Shown here piece after piece: positions 9,186-19,102 of a stretch of DNA of 64,000 bases. How positions within the stretch are numbered: the stretch's first letter is position 1; each line of letters starts with the position of its first letter. A model generated the notes under the pieces. It worked only from the letters and a program-made list of their open reading frames with translations. It had not been told where the DNA came from and made no database searches. The translations under genes and the position numbers were made by a program. The DNA comes from Alteromonas portus (GTDB lineage: Bacteria; Pseudomonadota; Gammaproteobacteria; Enterobacterales; Alteromonadaceae). Location: positions 211,687 through 275,686 of the forward strand of contig NZ_SWCO01000003.1 in assembly GCF_005117025.1 (NCBI RefSeq), given 5' to 3'.

Positions 9186-10214
9186 ATGAAAATTGGACTT
9201 GCGTTAGGTGCCGGTGCCGCAAGGGGCTGGACGCACATAGGTATCATTGAAGCTTTAGAAAAACTCGGCATTAAAATTGACGTTGTTGCTGGTTGCTCTA
9301 TTGGCGCCTATGTTGGTGCTGCCTACGCAAGTGGTAAGCTAGAAGGCTTAAAAGAATGGGCCTGTTCGCTAAGCGATTGGCAGGTATTGGCTCTTATGGG
9401 TGTAGGCCTTAGACGTGGGGGCATCGCAAGCGGACAGAAAGTTTTCGACAAGCTTGCCAGCGAGTTTTGTGTTTCCTCTTATGAAGAAATGCTGAAACCC
9501 TTTGCAACAGTGGCAACTGACCTTTATACCGGACGTGAAGTGGTATTTAATTCAGGCCCTATTGGCGACACCATTCAAGCATCATGTGCTATTCCAGCGC
9601 TCTTTGCGCCCGTGGCACATGGCGATCGCTGGTTGGTAGATGGCGCTGTTGTCAATCCTGTACCAGTAAACTTGTGTCGACAGTTAGGGGCCGACTTCGT
9701 TATTGCGGTTAACCTCAACGCGGATTTCCGCCCTCTTCGCTTAGAAAAATTAAGGCAGGATCACGAGGAAAACCAACGCAAAACAGAGGACTTTTTTACT
9801 AAAAGCCAAAATGTTTTACGCCAATGGTTTTCACCTGATAGTAAAGAAGACAAAGCGTTAGAGAAAAATGAAGGTAAAGACGAAACTTTATCTGACACTG
9901 ACGAGGTAAAAACTGAAGAAGGCATTGCTTCTGAAGTTATTGAAAAGGTGGAAGAAGAGTTTACCGAAGTGCCCGCAAAAGTGAATAAGCGCAACCCGCC
10001 GGGAATTATGAGCGTAATGAGTAGTTCACTTGAAATACTTCAAGCTCGCGTTACACGCTCTCGCTTAGCAGGCGATCCGCCAGACATTCTTATTGAACCT
10101 CAACTTACCGACGTAGGTATCATGGAATTTCATCGTGCTGAAGAGCTATGCGCTAAGGGTGAAGAAACCATCGCCCGTATAGCAGAGCAAATTAGGTATC
10201 AGTTACTAACCTGA
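9186..10214 (+). CDS. Patatin-like phospholipase, RssA type
   Basis: 342 aa. The patatin features are complete: the glycine-rich oxyanion loop near the N-terminus (GAGAARGW), nucleophile Ser38 in GCSIG, and the Asp of the dyad in D152-GA. An acidic, repetitive linker (about 215-265, rich in Glu and Lys) splits the catalytic core from a C-terminal conserved piece; this linker is unusual for RssA proteins and is probably disordered. The role is hydrolysis of membrane lipids or acyl esters, with unknown substrate. It is directly linked to ttcA. Confidence 0.85.
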   Translation: MKIGLALGAGAARGWTHIGIIEALEKLGIKIDVVAGCSIGAYVGAAYASGKLEGLKEWACSLSDWQVLALMGVGLRRGGIASGQKVFDKLASEFCVSSYEEMLKPFATVATDLYTGREVVFNSGPIGDTIQASCAIPALFAPVAHGDRWLVDGAVVNPVPVNLCRQLGADFVIAVNLNADFRPLRLEKLRQDHEENQRKTEDFFTKSQNVLRQWFSPDSKEDKALEKNEGKDETLSDTDEVKTEEGIASEVIEKVEEEFTEVPAKVNKRNPPGIMSVMSSSLEILQARVTRSRLAGDPPDILIEPQLTDVGIMEFHRAEELCAKGEETIARIAEQIRYQLLT

Positions 10215-10219
10215 TACCT
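10194..10219. terminator. Hairpin between convergent genes
   Basis: A perfect 9-bp inverted repeat (AGGTATCAG ... CTGATACCT, 8-nt loop) spans the stop codon of the patatin gene and precedes a short T-rich tract (ACTTTT). It may end transcription of one or both converging units. Confidence 0.45.
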
Positions 10220-10235
10220 AACTTTTAGCCGCCGA

Positions 10236-10883
10236 TCAACTAGAAGCCATAGCGGTGACACGTAGCGGCGCATGCGGTAGCGTTAAGCCTTTCGCGTCGT
10301 CAATCCACGATTGCTCCAAATGCAACACACCATTGTTTATCTGCACACCTTGAGGCGTAACAAAGTCTAAATTCTTGTCGTCAAACTGAATCATTAGACC
10401 TTTTACCGAAGGCATCATGAAAGACAAAAAACTGCCCATTTCATTAAAAAAAGCTTCGTATTGACTATACAAAAAAGTAAGGTCTTCTTTTGAATAATAC
10501 TGCTTAAGATACTCCGCTTTAGTCTCAAGCTGTACCGACATATCACACACGTTAGCGCGTTCGTTCAAATCAATCCGAACCAAAGCATTCGCGAGTTTTA
10601 AGGCTTTTTCTGTTGGCACTGTAAAGCGCCCTTCATCAGTAACGTCTAGAGGCATAGTTTTCTTATCAGTTACTATAGACGCCCCATTAACTTCACATAA
10701 ACGGCCTTCTCCTACTCGGACAAAACCAAATGCAAACTGAAGGGCTTGAGTGTCTTCATTATCCAGTTTTTTAACATGGCTATAGAAACGGCTGTACTCA
10801 ACGTCTATTGTTTCAGCAGCTACGGATGAACTGCCAACACCAATAAACAGAGATGAAGCAAAAAATAAAGCAGCGCGTATCAT
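10236..10883 (-). CDS. DUF2987-like exported protein
   Basis: 215 aa with a signal peptide (about 1-23, cleavage near SVAAE), so probably periplasmic. It contains two Cys (in GRLCEVNG and NVCDM) that might form a disulfide. The sequence resembles DUF2987 proteins of Alteromonas and Shewanella; no catalytic motif is visible and no function is known to me. Its start overlaps the stop of the Bax-like gene upstream by 4 nt, so the two are probably co-transcribed leftward. Confidence 0.7.
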   Translation of the reverse strand: MIRAALFFASSLFIGVGSSSVAAETIDVEYSRFYSHVKKLDNEDTQALQFAFGFVRVGEGRLCEVNGASIVTDKKTMPLDVTDEGRFTVPTEKALKLANALVRIDLNERANVCDMSVQLETKAEYLKQYYSKEDLTFLYSQYEAFFNEMGSFLSFMMPSVKGLMIQFDDKNLDFVTPQGVQINNGVLHLEQSWIDDAKGLTLPHAPLRVTAMASS

Positions 10884-11686
10884 TCGGATAAAAACTCCTC
10901 GTTAAATAGGATCATAGTTTGAAGCTCTTCGACATAAGCGGCTCCTCGCTCGGAATAGTTCATAAGCCCTTCAGCTAAAGCAACACCAGTGATAGGGATC
11001 TGATTAGCACGCAGACGACTGCGGATCTCTCTTAAATCAGCATACGCATCATGGCGATTTAAATTTCGCATGTAGGTGTACGTTGCTCGCGATAAGCTAT
11101 CAAACTTGGCTACTTCGTGTGACGCACCTTCGTTTCGGCGGTTTGGGACAAAACCGCACCCTTTAGAAAAGCACCACAAGCCAAAAAAGTTGTAGCCCTT
11201 TTTTGCGAACCGACTTGTACCCCATGCCGACTCATTTGCGGCTTGAACGAGTACCAGTTCGGCAGGCAAAACATCAATTTTTTGCAACAGCGCAAGTAGT
11301 TTCAACTTTAACGGTTGCGTAGGCTTAACCCGATATTCTTCTTCAAGCCATTCAAGTCTGCCCACGTCTTCTTCAGTGAGCGACTCGTTGGCTAATGCCT
11401 TTCTGTATAACGTCTGAACGTAATGTCTTAGCGTTAACAGGTAAGCATTTTGCTTCTCGACTTCAGGCCTTAAATAGTTAAAAAACGCCTCTTTTTTCTC
11501 TTTCACATCTGTGTAGGCAGAAAAATCAGGCACCGGTTTTTTAGCTTCTACCGTCTGTGGTATGTCTAAGATATCCGGCTCGTCCTTAGTAAAAATAATG
11601 GCATTAATGACAATTACCGCCAATACACCAAGTGTTATAAGGACAATTTTAAAGGTTTCACGTTTATGCATCGAAGCTAGACTCAT
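10880..11686 (-). CDS. Bax-like glucosaminidase-domain protein
   Basis: 268 aa. An N-terminal membrane anchor (about 12-31) precedes a charged linker and a C-terminal glucosaminidase domain of the Bax type, recognisable by AANESAWGTSRFAKKGYNFFG (catalytic Glu in NES) and the HDAYADLR block. It probably cleaves peptidoglycan in the periplasm while tethered to the inner membrane. The start overlaps the upstream membrane-protein gene by 23 nt, which suggests coupled expression. Confidence 0.85.
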   Translation of the reverse strand: MSLASMHKRETFKIVLITLGVLAVIVINAIIFTKDEPDILDIPQTVEAKKPVPDFSAYTDVKEKKEAFFNYLRPEVEKQNAYLLTLRHYVQTLYRKALANESLTEEDVGRLEWLEEEYRVKPTQPLKLKLLALLQKIDVLPAELVLVQAANESAWGTSRFAKKGYNFFGLWCFSKGCGFVPNRRNEGASHEVAKFDSLSRATYTYMRNLNRHDAYADLREIRSRLRANQIPITGVALAEGLMNYSERGAAYVEELQTMILFNEEFLSE

Positions 11687-12395
11687 TCACATCGTTTTCA
11701 GATGCTTCCGTGCTCACTCCTTGCTCGCCAATCAGTTCCTGATAGAGCAACCCCATCATACTAAAATAAAAAGGTAATACCCAGATAAGAGAAAAGCCAA
11801 AGGTTAACGGCACCGTTGCAAACAGCAGAATTAGTACGCCGAAAATACTGGCAATTTGCGCCCAATACGCATTAAAAACGCGGCATGAAAGAATGATCGC
11901 GCTTATTGGTGTTAACTTTCTATCAGCCACCAACATAAGGGAAAAAGATGACGCTAAATAAAAGTATATGCCTGGAATGATTAACAGCAACATACCTAGC
12001 TGCACAAGAATACTGTTCACTAATTGGGTTAACGCCACGAGAAATATAAGAGGGAAAAACTGAAACACAGTAAAAACTGACGTTTTAATACCTCTGGCAA
12101 CAAAAACGCCCATCATATACAACCCCGTCAGCAGCGGGGCAACGATGCAGATTGCCACAATTTCAATGATAGACTGATGCTCGAATACGTAGCTCCCATC
12201 GTCATTTATTGTGATGTACTGCTGAGCAAATACACCTAACACGACAAACGTCAAAAATAGAACAATACTTCCCTGCAGCAATGACGAAAAGTTTGCCTTT
12301 GTTAAACCGGCAGCGCGGCGCAATAGACCTTTGGTATCAAATTGATACTGTTTAGACAACGTATTGTTCAGGCGGTCTTGATGTACGTCTTTCAC
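11664..12395 (-). CDS. Multi-pass inner membrane protein of unknown function
   Basis: 243 aa with about five or six hydrophobic segments (around 40-60, 78-100, 112-140, 145-165, 185-225). Soluble charged ends lie on both sides and the C-terminus is Glu/Asp rich. I do not recognise a family with confidence; it has the general look of DUF975/YciC-like membrane proteins. It is first in a leftward unit with the Bax-like and DUF2987 genes, so a cell-envelope role is plausible but unproven. Confidence 0.6.
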   Translation of the reverse strand: MKDVHQDRLNNTLSKQYQFDTKGLLRRAAGLTKANFSSLLQGSIVLFLTFVVLGVFAQQYITINDDGSYVFEHQSIIEIVAICIVAPLLTGLYMMGVFVARGIKTSVFTVFQFFPLIFLVALTQLVNSILVQLGMLLLIIPGIYFYLASSFSLMLVADRKLTPISAIILSCRVFNAYWAQIASIFGVLILLFATVPLTFGFSLIWVLPFYFSMMGLLYQELIGEQGVSTEASENDVNESSFDA

Positions 12396-12477
12396 ACAAC
12401 TCTCTTATATTTTTGAAAAATCGGCGGGATTATACCAATTCACAAAAACAAATGCCTGTTTGTATGGTAAACAAACG

Positions 12478-13104
12478 TTAACCTAATACTAACTTAGCAG
12501 CCAAACCAACCAGCAGCACACCCATCGCACGGTCTAACCAATATCCTTTCTTACCAATAAGTTCAGCAACTTTGCTTGTACTTAAAAGACATGAAAGAAA
12601 ACAGAACCACAGTCCAGTAGCAATAGCTAAATAGATACCGTAGCCAAGTTTTACAGTAAATGGCGTGTCGATACTGATAATTGCTGTAAATAATGAGAGG
12701 AAAAACAGCGTCGCTTTAGGATTGAGGCCGTTTGTTAAGAATCCCATCCAAATGGCGCGCTTCACTGATATTTGAGTTGTTTTCTTTTCAGCCTTAACGG
12801 CCTGGTCCTGCTTTACAGGCCCGCTTCTAAGCGCACCAAATGCAAGGTACAGTAAATAAGCTGCGGCGGCATAGCTAAACGTGGTGAATAACCATGGAGT
12901 AGTTGCAATAACCACACTAAGCCCCACTAGAGAGTAAGCCACATGCAGTAATATAGCTAAGCCAATCCCTATACTTGTGTATATGGCAGTACGTCTGCCA
13001 TAGGCCACGCTGTTTCGAACAACCACTGCGAAATCTGGCCCTGGGCTAGCAACAGCCACTAGATGTACCAACGCAATGGTAAGAAACTCATTTATATACT
13101 GCAT
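12478..13104 (-). CDS. LysE/RhtB-family amino acid exporter
   Basis: 208 aa with the N-terminal signature of the family (ASPGPDFAVVVRNSVAYGRR, about 18-38) and six predicted membrane helices. RhtB/LysE proteins export amino acids such as homoserine, threonine or lysine. The substrate cannot be assigned. The cobB stop lies to its right with only 12 nt between, so both are likely one leftward unit. Confidence 0.88.
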   Translation of the reverse strand: MQYINEFLTIALVHLVAVASPGPDFAVVVRNSVAYGRRTAIYTSIGIGLAILLHVAYSLVGLSVVIATTPWLFTTFSYAAAAYLLYLAFGALRSGPVKQDQAVKAEKKTTQISVKRAIWMGFLTNGLNPKATLFFLSLFTAIISIDTPFTVKLGYGIYLAIATGLWFCFLSCLLSTSKVAELIGKKGYWLDRAMGVLLVGLAAKLVLG

Positions 13105-13116
13105 GCTTTGCGCCTC

Positions 13117-13842
13117 CTACAGCGCGTATTTAGATATTATTTCATCAACCCATTGTGGGACAATATGAGAAGCAGGGCCTGTCAGTGACTCGTCAAACAA
13201 AGCATTAGTGACACCCGGCTCCAAATTTGCCTCTATGGTATGTGCCCCACTTTCTTTAGCAATCTGAACAAACCCAGCTGCCGGATAGACGTTACCCGAT
13301 GTACCAATAGCAACAAACACATCAGCCCGTGCAAGTGCATTGTAAATCTCTTCCATGTACATAGGCATTTCACCAAACCACACAATATCCGGTCGCAGTG
13401 TTACTCTGTTACAACATGGGCATTTGGTGGTGTGGTCAAAACTGTCATACCAATCAAAAGACTGCTGACTTATAGCACACCGCGCCGATAGCAACTTACC
13501 ATGCATATGATAAACCGACTGGCTTCCACCGCGTTCATGCAAGTCATCCACATTTTGCGTAACCAACATCAGGTTGCTTCCGAACGCTTTCTCAAGTTTG
13601 GCAAGCGCGTTGTGCGCTGCGTTAGGATTCACATCGTCTTGCTGTAATTGAGCACGCCGAGCGTTATAAAAGCGATACACCAAACTAGGGTTTTCTTCAA
13701 AGGCTTCCGGTGTCGCCACTTCTTCTACACGGTGGTTCTCCCAAAGGCCATCATTATCTCGAAATGTTTTTAGTCCGGATTCGGCAGAAATTCCCGCTCC
13801 GGTAAGAACAACAATATTGGGTAAGGTTTGATTAGCTGACAT
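13117..13842 (-). CDS. cobB: NAD-dependent protein deacylase (class III sirtuin)
   Basis: 241 aa. Sirtuin motifs in order: [15 protein letters not shown] (about 15-29), [12 protein letters not shown] (95-106), catalytic His in MHGK (H114), zinc Cys residues (C122 and the C141-P-C-C144 cluster), then the NAD-binding [11 protein letters not shown]. The Y59xxR62 pair typical of sirtuins that remove succinyl or malonyl groups is present. It controls lysine acylation in the cytoplasm. It is shorter than E. coli CobB because it lacks the long N-terminal form. Confidence 0.93.
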   Translation of the reverse strand: MSANQTLPNIVVLTGAGISAESGLKTFRDNDGLWENHRVEEVATPEAFEENPSLVYRFYNARRAQLQQDDVNPNAAHNALAKLEKAFGSNLMLVTQNVDDLHERGGSQSVYHMHGKLLSARCAISQQSFDWYDSFDHTTKCPCCNRVTLRPDIVWFGEMPMYMEEIYNALARADVFVAIGTSGNVYPAAGFVQIAKESGAHTIEANLEPGVTNALFDESLTGPASHIVPQWVDEIISKYAL

Positions 13843-13955
13843 CGAACTGTTTTAACTCTGTTACCATAAGCTAGCTTTACGGTTTACTCAAAAATAAGCA
13901 ATGTAAAACCGCTTACATTACTAGTTTGCTTTGTGGCGAACTGTAGCTCGTTACT

Positions 13956-14789
13956 TTATGACACGTCTTTGACCACGGGATATTGGGTGTCGGCTCCCCA
14001 CTCTGACCATGAACCATCATAAACGGAAACTTGCGTTGCACCGCACATAACGGCTGCCACAGCGATTATACAGGCGGTGACGCCAGAACCACATGTGCAG
14101 ATGATGGGTTTACGTAGATCCACATTAGCGCGGTCAAAGACAGCCTTCAGTTGCTCTACCGACAAGAAATACCCATCTTTTAGTAAAGTATCAAAAGGAA
14201 TGTTAAATGCACCAGGCATATGCCCGGAACGCACGCCTTCGCGAGGCTCTGACACTTCACCTTTAAATCGCGGCGCGCTGCGAGCATCTATGAGTTGCGC
14301 TTCTGTATTTATTGCCTGAAGTACTGCGCTGGAATTTGCAAACCAGCCAGGGCGAGGCGTTGCTTGGTAAGTTAACTTGCCGTATTGCTGTTGTTCAGAG
14401 ACTGGCAATGTGGCTTTTTCCCACGCTGGTTGCCCACCATTCAAAATATATACATCTTGATGGCCAAGCGCTTTAAGCATCCACCACACGCGTGGTGCTG
14501 AGTAAATGCCACGGGTATCGTATACGGTTATAGGCGTATTTGCTGTAATGCCCTGATTACCTAGATAAACTGCAAGGTCATCGGAAGAAGGCATACTGTG
14601 AGGAAGTCCTGTTGTATGGTCGCTTCCTTCATTGTCTAAATCAAAATCAACTGACGCAGGTAAAACCATTGCCGTTCGCGTATCCGGTGTTTTTGAAACG
14701 GGGTCATCCATTAGCGCTCTTACAAGCGTTACAGGCTTTTGTTGCATTGCATTGGCTAATTCACCAACTGAGAGCAATACCGATGCCAT
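13956..14789 (-). CDS. sseA: 3-mercaptopyruvate/thiosulfate sulfurtransferase
   Basis: 277 aa with two rhodanese domains (about 1-135 and 150-275). The active-site loop is C233-GSGVTA, which fits mercaptopyruvate sulfurtransferases better than thiosulfate-specific rhodaneses. The enzyme moves sulfane sulfur to acceptors such as cyanide or thiols. It stands alone on the minus strand with about 110-120 nt of noncoding DNA on both sides. Confidence 0.92.
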   Translation of the reverse strand: MASVLLSVGELANAMQQKPVTLVRALMDDPVSKTPDTRTAMVLPASVDFDLDNEGSDHTTGLPHSMPSSDDLAVYLGNQGITANTPITVYDTRGIYSAPRVWWMLKALGHQDVYILNGGQPAWEKATLPVSEQQQYGKLTYQATPRPGWFANSSAVLQAINTEAQLIDARSAPRFKGEVSEPREGVRSGHMPGAFNIPFDTLLKDGYFLSVEQLKAVFDRANVDLRKPIICTCGSGVTACIIAVAAVMCGATQVSVYDGSWSEWGADTQYPVVKDVS

Positions 14790-14913
14790 TACATCCTCCT
14801 AAGAAGGCACCCACATAAGTGAGTACCTTACAATACCGCGATAAAAACTAACCGCTACGTATTTATACACATTGTATAGTTAGGTAGTTAACTACCCAAT
14901 GTTGCGAACTAAC

Positions 14914-15411
14914 TTAGCTCAGCGCAGCAATAGCCGCGTCATAATTTGGCTCTTCAGTTGTTTCCGCAACTTGTTCTGTGTAAATCACTTTGCCTTCGGT
15001 ATCGATAACAACGACCGAGCGTGACAGCAGTCCAGTAAGCGGTGCTGATTCGAACGTTACGCCATAATCATCGCCAAAGCTGGATCGGAAAGTTGAGCCT
15101 GTAAGTACGTTTTCAATACCTTCCGCGCCGCAGAAACGGCCTGCTGCGAAAGGTAGATCTGCCGATACGCAAATAACCGTCGTATTATCTAATTTTGCCG
15201 CTTCTTCGTTGAACTTACGTACTGACATTGCGCAAGTGCCTGTGTCGATTGAGGGGAAAATATTCAATACAACATTTTTCCCAGCAAGCTCTGACAATGT
15301 TACTTCGCCCAAATCCGCCTTTACTAATGTAAAGTCTGGTGCAGATGCACCTACTTCTGGTAACTGACCTTTAGTTGTAACCGTATTGCCTTGAAAAGTA
15401 ACTGATGCCAT
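14914..15411 (-). CDS. tpx: Thiol peroxidase
   Basis: 165 aa, full length for atypical 2-Cys peroxiredoxin Tpx. The peroxidatic Cys60 (DTGTC) and resolving Cys94 (GRFC) match positions 61 and 95 of the E. coli enzyme. It reduces alkyl hydroperoxides using thioredoxin. The gene appears monocistronic. Confidence 0.96.
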   Translation of the reverse strand: MASVTFQGNTVTTKGQLPEVGASAPDFTLVKADLGEVTLSELAGKNVVLNIFPSIDTGTCAMSVRKFNEEAAKLDNTTVICVSADLPFAAGRFCGAEGIENVLTGSTFRSSFGDDYGVTFESAPLTGLLSRSVVVIDTEGKVIYTEQVAETTEEPNYDAAIAALS

Positions 15412-15485
15412 TCGCTTTCTCCATGTTTGGTTAATATAAAATAGTGGATGTAAAACAATACTTTCGCAAATAAAAGTGACACTTT

Positions 15486-16199
15486 TTAGTTGTTTTCTTT
15501 AACCTGCGACTCTGCAAATGCAAGCTTATGCTGCAAATGTGGTTTACCTTTTAAATATTCCCGCCTAAACACACTAAAGTAATGCGCTAGCGTTTGCGCC
15601 CCCTGTTGCTGCTCTGCGAGCGCCAACACGCTAATGCCAACCTCAGCGGTACAGTGTTGGAAATCATGAGTAGATTCGCGTAGCAAATAGTCTGATGCAA
15701 CGTCCATACTCACGCCCAATACGGGAAAATCGTGCAAATAACGGCTCTTTACGTACATTTTCTTTGCTTCACGCCAGGTTCCATCCAAGAAAATAAATAG
15801 TAACGTTTTACCAGTATTCAATGGTGGGCTGTCAATACAGCGTTCAGCTGCAGCATATTCGTGTGGAAATACCACAATGGGGAAATATTTATCGTTACCC
15901 AGCAGGTTAAGCAGCGCTTCATCAGGCTGGGTACGTTTCCATAGAAATGCGTGGTTATCTTTAACCACGTCTGCAATCAAACGGCCTGTATTAGTGGGTT
16001 TGTAATATTCGCCTTTGTACATCAAAAATAACACTGCCACGTCTGTGCCAGCCTCAGGCTTAAATTTACAAATACAGTTTTGCGTTGGCAGCAAACATGC
16101 TTCACATCGAACTACTTTACTACCGCGGGCGTGAAATGGGCGCTCAGCTTTCAGCAGCTCTTCGCTCCTTAGGCGCATTACAGCGTTGTTATTTTTCAA
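15486..16199 (-). CDS. DTW-domain tRNA-uridine aminocarboxypropyltransferase
   Basis: 237 aa. The N-terminal cysteine cluster ([13 protein letters not shown], about 32-44) and the DGTW-REAKK signature (about 139-148; DGTW in place of DTW) identify a DTW protein of the TapT/YfiP family, which places acp3 on uridine 47 of tRNAs using SAM. No operon partner is visible; a roughly 230-nt divergent intergenic region separates it from the next gene. Confidence 0.85.
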   Translation of the reverse strand: MKNNNAVMRLRSEELLKAERPFHARGSKVVRCEACLLPTQNCICKFKPEAGTDVAVLFLMYKGEYYKPTNTGRLIADVVKDNHAFLWKRTQPDEALLNLLGNDKYFPIVVFPHEYAAAERCIDSPPLNTGKTLLFIFLDGTWREAKKMYVKSRYLHDFPVLGVSMDVASDYLLRESTHDFQHCTAEVGISVLALAEQQQGAQTLAHYFSVFRREYLKGKPHLQHKLAFAESQVKENN

Positions 16200-16428
16200 A
16201 GGTAAGAATATCTAGGTTAATCTGGTGATATGTTAACACAGGAAGTGCAGATAAAAATAACAGGAACTCTGAGTTTCAAAGCGTCGGCTTCTTTTACACC
16301 TCTTCTCATGCTAATTCATTTAACCACAGCAAGCTTTTGAAATTATAGGAAATATTCTGTGGCATGATACGTGCTAAGCGATTTCAGCCACTATAGTATT
16401 GGCTCTAGTAACTTTTGAGTATAAAGAA

Positions 16429-17085
16429 ATGTTCAAGCGCTTTTTTTGCGTTGCAGTGTTGTCCGTTTTACCCGTTTTTGCTCATTCAGCCGTCATAGTT
16501 CAAGACCTATCAGTCACAAGACAGGCCACTGACTTTGATACCCCAATAACTTTCAACTTATTTGATAACACATTGACTGGCGATACTTTGCAGTCAGTGA
16601 TTATCGAATTATTTGCACGCTCTAGCGGCAGCGTTAAAATTGAAAATAGAAACCCAAGCCGTAGCGCAAATGTTACTGCTAGGCTTTCAACTTCTATAAC
16701 CTTGTATTTAATGGATGGGCTAACATCTATCTCCGCGTCACCTTTTGTGTTTCGTAGCGATGTACTTTCTGCATTTGATGGGAGTTTAGATTATGACGGC
16801 TCATCAGGCGTAGAGTTTTTGAACCTGGCCACAAACGATTACGAAGTAGCAACGATAACCTCAGATGATCTTTTGACGCTTTTCACAGGCGTTGGTCAAG
16901 GGCAGCTTTTATTTGAAGCTATTGCCACTAGTGGCGTTACTGGGGGTGGAAATCTTTCTACTATAATCGACACATTCGCGTCAGCTGATGTTCGAATAAC
17001 TTACTTTACTGTTTCTGAAAGTGGTTCTTTTGGAATTCTGCTTTTAGGTATAGGAATGCTAGTAGCAAGACGTAAGTTAAACTAA
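16429..17085 (+). CDS. Exported protein with PEP-CTERM-like sorting tail
   Basis: 218 aa from ATG 16429; an in-frame TTG at 16399 is less likely because MFKRFFCVAVLSVLPVFAHS is a clean signal peptide. The body is Ser/Thr-rich, probably beta-structured. The tail VSESGSFGILLLGIGML followed by ARRK is laid out like a PEP-CTERM sorting signal (short motif, hydrophobic helix, basic end), but the core PEP is replaced by SES. PEP-CTERM tails are processed by exosortase and surface-associated. No exosortase gene lies in the window. Confidence 0.65.
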   Translation: MFKRFFCVAVLSVLPVFAHSAVIVQDLSVTRQATDFDTPITFNLFDNTLTGDTLQSVIIELFARSSGSVKIENRNPSRSANVTARLSTSITLYLMDGLTSISASPFVFRSDVLSAFDGSLDYDGSSGVEFLNLATNDYEVATITSDDLLTLFTGVGQGQLLFEAIATSGVTGGGNLSTIIDTFASADVRITYFTVSESGSFGILLLGIGMLVARRKLN

Positions 17086-17398
17086 ACACGCTCTTCATTG
17101 TTATTTTTTACACGCGGCGCACACAACCCAATGGCGTCGCCGCGATGTTGCGATATAAGCCCACAATGAATGACATTATATTCCTACCCAATATAAACTA
17201 TGGCAGAAAAGTTCATTAAGACTGATGAGCATTGTGCTATGCCGGTTAACGGATGGGATGGTGTTATCAATCGTGTAAGGTGAATGCTGATCCCCCGTTT
17301 GTGGGGTAGAGCCGATAAATATTAATCACAAAGCAAGAATGCTAAAACTCAAAAAGCTTTATAATACAGATAAGCATTTGATTTTATAGTGGAATAAA
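17086..17398. other. Intergenic region left of the prophage
   Basis: About 310 nt with no convincing gene; only a 27-codon frame starting MAEKFIKTDEH is seen. Before phage integration this stretch lay directly downstream of tRNA-Leu on the minus strand, so any original terminator of the tRNA operon should be here. I see no strong T-tailed hairpin. Confidence 0.5.
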
Positions 17399-17455
17399 TG
17401 GTGCCCGGGGCCGGACTTGAACCGGCACGCTGTTACCAGCGAGGGATTTTAAATC
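17399..17455. repeat. attL (57-bp core repeat, displaced tRNA-Leu 3' end)
   Basis: 57 bp identical to 54577-54633. It carries the 3' part of tRNA-Leu(UAA) from the anticodon loop to CCA on the minus strand. Sequence diverges on both sides. The 5' half of a tRNA is absent, so this is a remnant, not a gene. Confidence 0.95.
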
Positions 17456-17498
17456 ACACTATAAAAAACAATAATAACAATTAGATAGCGTTGATATT

Positions 17499-17532
17499 CA
17501 AAATATAATGCAGCCCTAGAGGCCGCATTATA
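17499..17532 (-). terminator. Terminator of the prophage late operon
   Basis: On the minus strand a 12-bp stem (TATAATGC plus four further pairs) with a five-base loop is followed by four T. It lies about 30 nt after the last tail gene and 45 nt before attL, so it probably ends the whole leftward late transcript. Confidence 0.75.
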
Positions 17533-17560
17533 CCGTTAAAAAAACACTGATATTATGAAG

Positions 17561-19102
17561 CTAAAGCGTGACGTATGACATCGGTTTATTGCCGCTGGAC
17601 CCCTTCGAAGATACGACAACACCTTTAGTGTCACCCTCGACAAAAACGACGATAGAGAAGTAAATGCTACCGTTTTTAGAAGCCTCTAAATCTCCTAACC
17701 TCACTAGCATTTCAGAGCCTTCAATATTAATTGAATCTGTTTTAGAAGATATTGAACTACCTCCGGCTATAACTTTGACTTCTTCTATAGTGTTATTGTC
17801 GAGCATCATGAAGCCATCTGAATCAAGCGCTAATCCAGTAGGCTCTGAAGGTTTTAGCTTCATTACTTCTCTGTTCGCACGACCAAAGTATGCATTGATG
17901 TCGCCATTCGTTTCCAAATCAAAATCTAGCCTTTCTATAACTTTTAAAATTTCAGATAAGACGACAGCTGCAACGTTTACATTGACGATGCCAGGCGCAC
18001 TCTCTTGCCCTTGATCATCAACCGTTATTAACTGAAAGGTGAGAGTTTGTGCTGAGGTTCTACTTGGCGATATTGCTTTTGGTTGTGATGGAGTTGAAAT
18101 ATCGAGAACGACAGAGTCGCCGGCCGTTTGCGTCCAGCGCCACTCGACTATAGTACCATCGGTATCTTCAGAGCCAGTGCCGTCGAGTGTAAATTCGACG
18201 CCAGCCGCTACTGATTGGTCTGGGCCTGCATTGGCGGTTGGTTGTTGATTTCCGTTAGGGAACATAACGCCCTCCGATAAAAGATTAATATTAATATCAG
18301 ATGCCGCCATCCAATATGATTTTATTTCATGTGATGTGGTGTTAAGCAAAACGCCATGCTTGTTGCCATATAAATTATCTCTATCTGTGGCTTCGCCAAC
18401 AATCTGACCATTATATATCAGAGCAATGGCATCTATATATGCTCGAACACCAATTGTAAAATCTTCGTTCAAAGGCACTTCTATGTCGGTTGTAATAACG
18501 TCATAGTAAGCACCTGCAACGCGCTTAACTAACTTCAACCCTTCGCCAATGTTAAAGTTAGCGTAAAAAAAGTTGTTGGAATCTACGTAGCGGATTATTG
18601 GACCGCCAACCTGAGTAACCCCATTAAGATTAAAAACGGCTTGGACATGAGCATTACTGTCTGCTTCTACTAGTGCATTCCACCTAGGACTTGCGGGTTG
18701 TGTGCCGATAGCGACTAACGCCCCATTTACAGCATCAAAATCGCCATTTTCTTTTATCCAGTGCTCACCCAACCCTTCTGAAAAATCGTCATAATATGGC
18801 GTTTCTTGTAGATAATAATCGCCTTCAACGTTTATTGTTGCTGTAGCGGTGGCTGAATTTCCCCACCTATCCAATACAACAAAATCATGCTCGAATGAGC
18901 CTATAAAACCTGCGTAAAAATCTTCTACTGGTGAAATATAAGAGGTGATATTACCCAGTTCATTATCAGTTGCAGTTAAACCAGAAATTAAGGTTATTTT
19001 GTCTAACGGAGCATAACCATCAACACTACTAGAACTAATAACAGGAGGGGTAGAATCACCCCTAATACCTGTTTGAACAGTATTGGCAAGCGGTAAACTC
19101 AT
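17561..19102 (-). CDS. Phage tail-associated protein with DUF5011-like and PKD-like domains
   Basis: 513 aa from the ATG at 19102, which overlaps the upstream stop codon (ATGA) and has an AGGAG; the frame remains open to 19132. Residues about 15-90 look like a DUF5011 Ig-like domain (DSTPPVI, ATDNELGNIT). A concanavalin/LamG-like beta region (about 95-265) follows, then a PKD/REJ-like domain (AGPDQSVAAG ... DTDGTIVEWRWTQ, about 285-375). The C-terminus (about 385-513) is beta-rich and unknown. It is the last gene of the late operon, probably a distal fibre or decoration protein binding surface glycans. Confidence 0.65.
   Translation of the reverse strand: MSLPLANTVQTGIRGDSTPPVISSSSVDGYAPLDKITLISGLTATDNELGNITSYISPVEDFYAGFIGSFEHDFVVLDRWGNSATATATINVEGDYYLQETPYYDDFSEGLGEHWIKENGDFDAVNGALVAIGTQPASPRWNALVEADSNAHVQAVFNLNGVTQVGGPIIRYVDSNNFFYANFNIGEGLKLVKRVAGAYYDVITTDIEVPLNEDFTIGVRAYIDAIALIYNGQIVGEATDRDNLYGNKHGVLLNTTSHEIKSYWMAASDININLLSEGVMFPNGNQQPTANAGPDQSVAAGVEFTLDGTGSEDTDGTIVEWRWTQTAGDSVVLDISTPSQPKAISPSRTSAQTLTFQLITVDDQGQESAPGIVNVNVAAVVLSEILKVIERLDFDLETNGDINAYFGRANREVMKLKPSEPTGLALDSDGFMMLDNNTIEEVKVIAGGSSISSKTDSINIEGSEMLVRLGDLEASKNGSIYFSIVVFVEGDTKGVVVSSKGSSGNKPMSYVTL

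Noticed and set aside
17399..17455. tRNA-Leu-like sequence at attL
   Set aside because: Only the 3' part is present; it is the displaced half of the attachment gene, not a second tRNA.
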